In this document: piece after piece, positions 59,976-64,000 of the stretch
Layout: every line of letters starts with the position of its first letter
How positions within the stretch are numbered: the first letter of the stretch is position 1
NCBI GenBank assembly: GCA_041583495.1
Contig: JBFHFS010000001.1
Location: forward strand, 124,001 to 188,000
Length of the DNA stretch: 64,000 nucleotides
Source: JBFHFS01 sp041583495
Lineage (GTDB): Bacteria; Bacteroidota; Bacteroidia; Bacteroidales; Marinilabiliaceae
Reading direction: 5' to 3'
Made by a program: the position numbers and the translations under genes
The notes under the pieces: generated by a model
Databases searched by the model: none
What the model saw: only the letters and a program-made list of their open reading frames with translations
What the model was told of the DNA's origin: nothing

Positions 59976-60003
59976 GAGGCTGCCTAGGGGCAGCCTCTTT
60001 TTT
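59976..60003 (+). terminator. Intrinsic terminator after the bipolar protein gene
   Basis: GAGGCTGCC and GGCAGCCTC pair around TAGG and are followed by six T; five A precede the stem. Confidence 0.93.
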
Positions 60004-60035
60004 CATTACGACTCACCCTCCAATACCTTTCTGCT

Positions 60036-60620
60036 ATGAACCGCCCAGATACCATCCGATGCCCCTGGTCGATGGGACACCCTCTACTGATACACTATCA
60101 CGACACGGAATGGGGTGTTCCCCTGCACAACGACCAAAAGATTTTCGAATTTTTAGTATTGGATGCCTTTCAGGCAGGGCTATCCTGGTTGACCGTTCTA
60201 AAAAAAAGAGAGGCCTTCAGGGAGGTATTCGAAGGGTTTGATTACAACAGACTGGCGTTTTACACCGACGCCCAGTTGGAGGAAATCCTCAAAAACCCGG
60301 GCATCATTCGCAACCGGCTCAAGGTCTGGTCGGTTCGAAAAAACGCTTTGGCTTTTCTGAAGGTAAGAGAGGAATCAGGCTCATTCGACCAATATCTTTG
60401 GAAATTCGTGGATGGCCACCCTATCCAGAACAATTTTTCGGCTGAAGCTGAAATCCCTGCCAAAACGGGCCTGGCAGAAACCATCAGCAAGGATTTGAAA
60501 AAAAGAGGTTTCAATTTTGTAGGGCCTACCATTGTTTATGCCTTCATGCAGGCGATGGGCATGGTAAATGATCATCTTACCACCTGCTTCAGACACCAGG
60601 CAGTAGCCAGGGAGGAATGA
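60036..60620 (+). CDS. tag: DNA-3-methyladenine glycosylase I
   Basis: 194 residues. RCPWSMGHPLLIHYHDTEWG carries the N-terminal zinc Cys/His and the catalytic region Glu, QAGLSWLTVLKKREAFREVF the substrate pocket, and GFNFVGPTIVYAFMQAMGMV followed by NDH the C-terminal zinc site. Removes 3-methyladenine from alkylated DNA. Stand-alone gene. Confidence 0.96.
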   Translation: MNRPDTIRCPWSMGHPLLIHYHDTEWGVPLHNDQKIFEFLVLDAFQAGLSWLTVLKKREAFREVFEGFDYNRLAFYTDAQLEEILKNPGIIRNRLKVWSVRKNALAFLKVREESGSFDQYLWKFVDGHPIQNNFSAEAEIPAKTGLAETISKDLKKRGFNFVGPTIVYAFMQAMGMVNDHLTTCFRHQAVAREE

Positions 60621-60690
60621 TTCAATGCCCCTAAAAAGACCCTGAAGACCCTGTTAAAAGGCCCCACCTGATGCAATGGTTTATCAATAC

Positions 60691-61011
60691 TCAGAAGGTA
60701 ACCATCTTATCGGCCCAAACAACCAGGTCCACACAATCGACCATAGTTGAAATGGGACAAGCCTCTGTGCTTTTCAGCCGGCGGGATGTCAAACAGGTTC
60801 CACAAGCCAGAATCTCTCCGCCTGCTTTCACAAATGCTTTTAATTGTTCGTCTACATTGTACGTGTGGTGCGTAAGCCCCTCACACTCTACGGCTTCACC
60901 CATTAAGAACAGCTTAACTTCGTGCCCTTGCTTCCTTGCGGTGACTGCAAAGCGAAAAGCATTCCAAGCCATTTCGGTGGCTTTGGTCTCTAAGATAATT
61001 CCAATTTTCAT
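60691..61011 (-). CDS. DsrE/TusD-like sulfur-related protein
   Basis: 106 residues. KIGIILETKATEMAWNAFRF, GHEVKLFLMGEAVECEGL and GGEILACGTCLTSR match DsrE-like proteins; the Cys in the last motif is where sulfur-transferring members carry the active persulfide cysteine. May take part in sulfur relay; the partner is unknown. The leader contains the copy C repeat element. Confidence 0.88.
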   Translation of the reverse strand: MKIGIILETKATEMAWNAFRFAVTARKQGHEVKLFLMGEAVECEGLTHHTYNVDEQLKAFVKAGGEILACGTCLTSRRLKSTEACPISTMVDCVDLVVWADKMVTF

Positions 61012-61031
61012 CTCATTATAATTATTTGTTT

Positions 61032-61148
61032 TTTATCTGTGCCGATACATCGGGATAACTCGCTTATAATGCCCTCCTTCCCGATTGAAATCGGGACAAG
61101 TAGTGTGAACAAGGATTATTCCCCGCTCTTTCGGGGGCTCGTTTCATC
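61032..61148 (-). repeat. Dispersed leader-like element, copy C (upstream of the DsrE-like gene)
   Basis: On the minus strand: ATGAAACGAGCCCCCGAAAG, a GCCCCCG/CGGGG stem-type segment, hairpin TTGTCCCGATTTCAATCGGG, and box 3 TTATCCCGATGTATCGGCAC then AGATAAA, which is close to box 3 of copy A (about 22 of 27 positions). It starts between a TACCTTTG motif (61168-61175) and the gene at 61011, so it would be part of the mRNA leader. Confidence 0.75.
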
Positions 61149-61167
61149 CATCCCAAAATTGCACATA

Positions 61168-61175
61168 CAAAGGTA
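61168..61175 (-). promoter_or_regulatory. Candidate -7 element for the DsrE-like gene
   Basis: TACCTTTG on the minus strand matches TAnnTTTG. The nearest TTTG upstream is only 12 nt away, so the -33 box is unconvincing. The rest of the 419-bp region 61012-61430 shows no gene. Confidence 0.35.
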
Positions 61176-61385
61176 AGGGTCGATTTTCAAAACCAGAGGG
61201 AAAAAGGTGCAAAAAACGATCAAGCCGCACAAAGTGTATCTTTAAATATCCCACGTTACAAATTACAAAAAAATGTTGAACCCGTGTTTCATCGACCACC
61301 CTTCTTGGAAAATGCAACCTGGCTTTACGGCGAACCATCTGCATGAATCCTATCCCTCTTAACCACTCTGAAAACTAATGACTGG

Positions 61386-61416
61386 TTGGTAAGTTCCCAC
61401 AAAACGGTTATATTTG
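61386..61416 (+). promoter_or_regulatory. Promoter (TTG-N20-TATATTTG) of the His/Cys-rich protein gene
   Basis: TTG at 61386-61388 and TATATTTG at 61409-61416 are separated by exactly 20 nt, the consensus spacing. The transcript would start about 10 nt before the ATG at 61431, which excludes the longer reading frame starting at 61386. Confidence 0.6.
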
Positions 61417-61430
61417 CTGCTGTGAGAACA

Positions 61431-61895
61431 ATGATAAAGCAAATCGTTTTAGGGATAACCCTTTTGGCCGTTCTTCCCGGGTTACTGGGGATAGGATTGG
61501 TGCATCATCATTGTATTACGTGCAACAACCAGGAAACCAGCATTACCCTTTTTCTGTTGCCTCACGAGCATCATTCCGAACCCTGTGAATGTGAAACATC
61601 GCCATCTGCTGCCAGGGAATGCCCTTCGGCCCACCAACACCAGCACCAGCATCATACGCACCAGTGTCAGGTGGACCTCCATAAGCTTAACATCCCGATG
61701 CAGATGGATCAGGTCCGGAAATTGGTTCCCCCAGTGATCGGGCTGGATTGTTTGTATTTCACGACCCTATTGCTAAGCCCCGATTATCTTCAGGCAAACC
61801 TTTTGCTGGTTGATAACCTTGAATCTCCCCCTCCCTTTTTTCAGCGGCATCAGAGCCCCCAAAGGCTTAGTCTGAATGCGGTTTATCGTTTATGA
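61431..61895 (+). CDS. Small secreted His/Cys-rich protein, putative metal-related
   Basis: 154 residues. An N-terminal hydrophobic segment (IVLGITLLAVLPGLLGIGLV) acts as signal or anchor, followed at once by HHHCITCNNQ, then PHEHHSEPCECET and the run HQHQHQHHTHQCQ. The C-terminal 60 residues are ordinary. Clusters of His and Cys suggest metal binding in the periplasm. Genes of this kind precede TonB-dependent receptors of a presumed metal-related subfamily in Bacteroidota (my recollection, not verified). The receptor follows 136 bp downstream. I do not recognise a named domain with certainty. Confidence 0.75.
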   Translation: MIKQIVLGITLLAVLPGLLGIGLVHHHCITCNNQETSITLFLLPHEHHSEPCECETSPSAARECPSAHQHQHQHHTHQCQVDLHKLNIPMQMDQVRKLVPPVIGLDCLYFTTLLLSPDYLQANLLLVDNLESPPPFFQRHQSPQRLSLNAVYRL

Positions 61896-62031
61896 TTCGT
61901 TGGTCATTCTTTGCATGAACACCCGAAATATTTAAGGAAATAATTTATTCTCCCCAAATCAAGGTGATTCATTGTATCCTGTTACAGTTTTAAAGATGAC
62001 GTCTTAATAACGATCAAACCCTTCATTCCTT

Positions 62032-64000
62032 ATGAATCGAATACTTTTTTGGGCACTTCTCCTATGGGGAAGCATGACCTCTATAACTGCACAAACTCTC
62101 ACCGGAACCGTTTTTGAGCTCCAAAACCAGCAAAAAAACCCGCTAACCGGAGCCAATGTCTATTGGGAGGGCACCACCATTGGCACGGCGACTAATGCGG
62201 AGGGCCGGTTTGAGATTGCTCCGGCCAGGACCTCCCGAACCCTCATCATCAGTTTTATTGGCTATAGACCCGACACCCTGGTCATCAAGGGTCACCCGGG
62301 AGCCATTGAGTCCATTCTAATGCCCGACAGCGAACTGGAGGAAGTGACGGTAGCCAGCCGCCAGGCGGGGACCCATATCTCCAGAATTAATCCCATCACC
62401 ACAGTCACAATTACAGGGGCCGAACTATGCAAAGCGGCCTGCTGCAACCTGGCAGAGAGCTTTGAGACCAATGCTTCGGTAGATGTATCCTATTCGGATG
62501 CGGCCACCGGGGCCAAGCAAATTCAGCTGTTGGGTCTCTCCGGCACCTATGTTCAGATGCTCACCGAGACCATGCCTAACTTCCGGGGGCTGGGCACCTC
62601 TTTTGGGCTGGATTACGTGCCGGGAGCCTGGATGGAATCCATACAGATCTCCAAGGGAGCGGCTTCAGTGATCAATGGGTTTGAAGCCCTGACGGGCCAG
62701 ATAAACATTGAATACAAAAAACCGTTGACCTCCGAGAAGTTCTTCGTCAATGGTTTTACCAATTCTCAGGGTCGCATGGAGACCAATGTCAACGGAGGGA
62801 TTTACTTAGGTGAAAAATGGAAAACCGCCATTCTGGCCCATGCTTCTTCGGATGCTCTCGAGAACGATGACAATAACGATGGCTTTTTGGATGAACCGCT
62901 GATCAGAAAGTACAGTTTCATGAACCGTTGGGAATACAACGACCATAAGCAATTTAACACCCAATTTGGGATTAAGATTCTCGACGAGGAGCGAACCGGA
63001 GGGCAACAAGGATTCGACCGGGATGCCTCCCCCGCAACCTCTGAGTTTTACGGCATAACCATTGACACCAAAAGAGCCGAGGGCTTTGTAAAAGCGGGCT
63101 ATGTATTTCCGAAGGACGAACACACCAACATCGCTCTGGTAACCAACCTCTCGTACCACGAGCAAAACGCGTTGTTTGGGCAGCGCCACTACAATGCCGA
63201 CCAGACCAGCATTTGGTCCAACCTGACCTTTCAGTCGCACCTGGGAGAGAGTGAAAATCATAAATATACCACCGGATTCAGTTACCTGATGGACCAACTC
63301 TCGGAAGAACTCTCGGGTCCTGCCCTTTCGGTGAATAACCTGGGCAGGGAGGAACATGTTCCGGGAATTTTTTTCCAATACGCTTACAACCTGCCGGAAA
63401 GGCTTACTCTTTTGGGGGGCTTGAGAGCCGACCACAGCAGTATTTATGGAACCTTCTACACCCCAAGGCTACACTTTAAATACAACCTGAGTGACGCAAC
63501 AACACTAAGAGCTTCGGCTGGGAAAGGTTATAGAACACCCAATGCCATTGCTGAGAACAACTCTTTTCTCACCACCTCACGACAAATTTTTGTGACCGAT
63601 AACCCCGATCAGGAGGAAGCATGGAATTATGGAACCAATGTGGCCCATTACTTTCATCCGGGACAAAAAGAGGTGGCCCTCACACTGGAGTATTATCGTA
63701 CCGATTTTAACCATCAGCTGGTTGTAGACCTGGACCAGTCGGCACGGGAAGTACACTTCTACAACCTGACTGGAAAGTCCAGATCGAACACCTTTCAGGC
63801 CAGCCTTTCATCAGAAGTTCTCAAGGGTTTAGATGTTTTGTTGGCCTGGCGCTTAAACGACGTAAAGGTTACCACCAATGGAACGCTGCAGGAGAAGGCC
63901 TTGCAAAGCCGACATAAGGGGCTTATCAACCTCTCCTATGCCCCGCCCCTGAACAAATGGCAGTTCGATTTCACCACTCAGTTCAATGGCCCCGGGCGAC
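62032..64000 (+). CDS. TonB-dependent receptor (partial, runs off the window end)
   Basis: 656 codons are visible and open at the window edge. Signal peptide (ILFWALLLWGSMTSITAQ), a carboxypeptidase-like beta-sandwich domain (TLTGTVFELQ to about residue 100), the TonB plug domain (about 115-235) with LCKAACCNLAESFETNASVD and GFEALTGQINIEYKKP, then barrel strands. The Cys-rich CKAACC segment in the plug is unusual for TonB receptors and together with the His-rich upstream gene suggests a metal or metallophore substrate. Length of the missing part is probably 50-150 residues. Confidence 0.93.
   Translation, partial: MNRILFWALLLWGSMTSITAQTLTGTVFELQNQQKNPLTGANVYWEGTTIGTATNAEGRFEIAPARTSRTLIISFIGYRPDTLVIKGHPGAIESILMPDSELEEVTVASRQAGTHISRINPITTVTITGAELCKAACCNLAESFETNASVDVSYSDAATGAKQIQLLGLSGTYVQMLTETMPNFRGLGTSFGLDYVPGAWMESIQISKGAASVINGFEALTGQINIEYKKPLTSEKFFVNGFTNSQGRMETNVNGGIYLGEKWKTAILAHASSDALENDDNNDGFLDEPLIRKYSFMNRWEYNDHKQFNTQFGIKILDEERTGGQQGFDRDASPATSEFYGITIDTKRAEGFVKAGYVFPKDEHTNIALVTNLSYHEQNALFGQRHYNADQTSIWSNLTFQSHLGESENHKYTTGFSYLMDQLSEELSGPALSVNNLGREEHVPGIFFQYAYNLPERLTLLGGLRADHSSIYGTFYTPRLHFKYNLSDATTLRASAGKGYRTPNAIAENNSFLTTSRQIFVTDNPDQEEAWNYGTNVAHYFHPGQKEVALTLEYYRTDFNHQLVVDLDQSAREVHFYNLTGKSRSNTFQASLSSEVLKGLDVLLAWRLNDVKVTTNGTLQEKALQSRHKGLINLSYAPPLNKWQFDFTTQFNGPGR

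Noticed and set aside
61386..61430. Longer start for the His/Cys-rich protein
   Set aside because: The segment contains the -33 and -7 promoter elements; the signal peptide begins at 61431.
1..64000. Insertion sequences, prophage, rRNA genes, toxin-antitoxin or defence systems
   Set aside because: No transposase, phage structural gene, rRNA segment or defence domain was found in any annotated frame.

Overview
The window looks like a chromosomal segment of an anaerobic, fermentative Bacteroidota bacterium, most likely of the Bacteroidales/Marinilabiliales type. The evidence is the TonB-dependent receptor, the PorT (type IX secretion) protein, the TamL-type lipoprotein Omp85, promoters of the TAnnTTTG (-7) type, near absence of Shine-Dalgarno sequences, and the gene order tRNA-Thr, tuf, tRNA-Trp, secE, nusG, rplKAJL, rpoBC. 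I see no insertion sequence, prophage, rRNA or CRISPR array. Assignment below phylum is inference.

Layout. (1) 0-5 kb, minus strand: an acyl/aryl-acid CoA-activation operon (ADP-forming acyl-CoA synthetase, tandem-ACT protein, phenylacetate-CoA ligase) and a flavodoxin. (2) 5.4-7.9 kb, plus strand: zwf and pgl, the oxidative pentose phosphate entry. (3) 7.9-10.8 kb: a small TM1266-like putative hydrogenase regulator and a DUF4139 protein, bracketed by a local family of ATCGGATGAC palindromes. (4) 10.3-26.9 kb, minus strand: the centre of interest. Two HydABC-type [FeFe] hydrogenases flank a set of regulatory genes: two hydrogenase-like proteins with degenerate H-cluster motifs (one carrying PAS), a SpoIIE/PP2C phosphatase, two GHKL ATPases, two DRTGG-type proteins, a PHP phosphoesterase and two small [2Fe-2S] proteins. 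(5) 27-31 kb: an AlbA_2 protein, a GH3-beta-lactamase fusion and DUF3467. (6) 31-44 kb: the rpoC/rpoB/ribosomal protein/tuf block, read on the minus strand, with hairpins in the rplL-rpoB and rpoB-rpoC gaps. (7) 44-54.5 kb: hpf, xerC, rpsU, a helix-hairpin-helix protein, a sodium symporter, fbaA, tamL, an RNA methyltransferase, porT and ubiE. (8) 54.5-64 kb: purL, an SDR, NfeD, a small bipolar protein, tag, DsrE-like, and a His/Cys-rich small secreted protein ahead of a TonB-dependent receptor cut by the window end.

How it fits together. Sugar and amino acid fermentation produces NADH and reduced ferredoxin. The full-length HydABC-1 has the domain set of electron-bifurcating enzymes and could dispose of both as H2. 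HydABC-2 has a stripped-down HydB and an unusual TSCSP motif, so it may work with NADH alone or differently. The intervening genes look like a hydrogen/redox sensing module: H-cluster proteins without the proton-relay cysteine feeding a phosphatase/GHKL partner-switch-like circuit. The module type is known from Firmicutes; its components here lack an obvious DNA-binding or sigma-factor output, which is the main open question. No maturation genes (hydE, hydF, hydG) lie in the window.

Unexplained structure outside genes: the palindrome array at 7.85-10.8 kb; a three-copy, roughly 85-115 bp element that each time sits just upstream of a gene in the same orientation (hydB2, an SDR gene, the dsrE-like gene); terminator-like hairpins between rpoB and rpoC; and a large rpsU terminator whose U-tract touches the xerC start codon.
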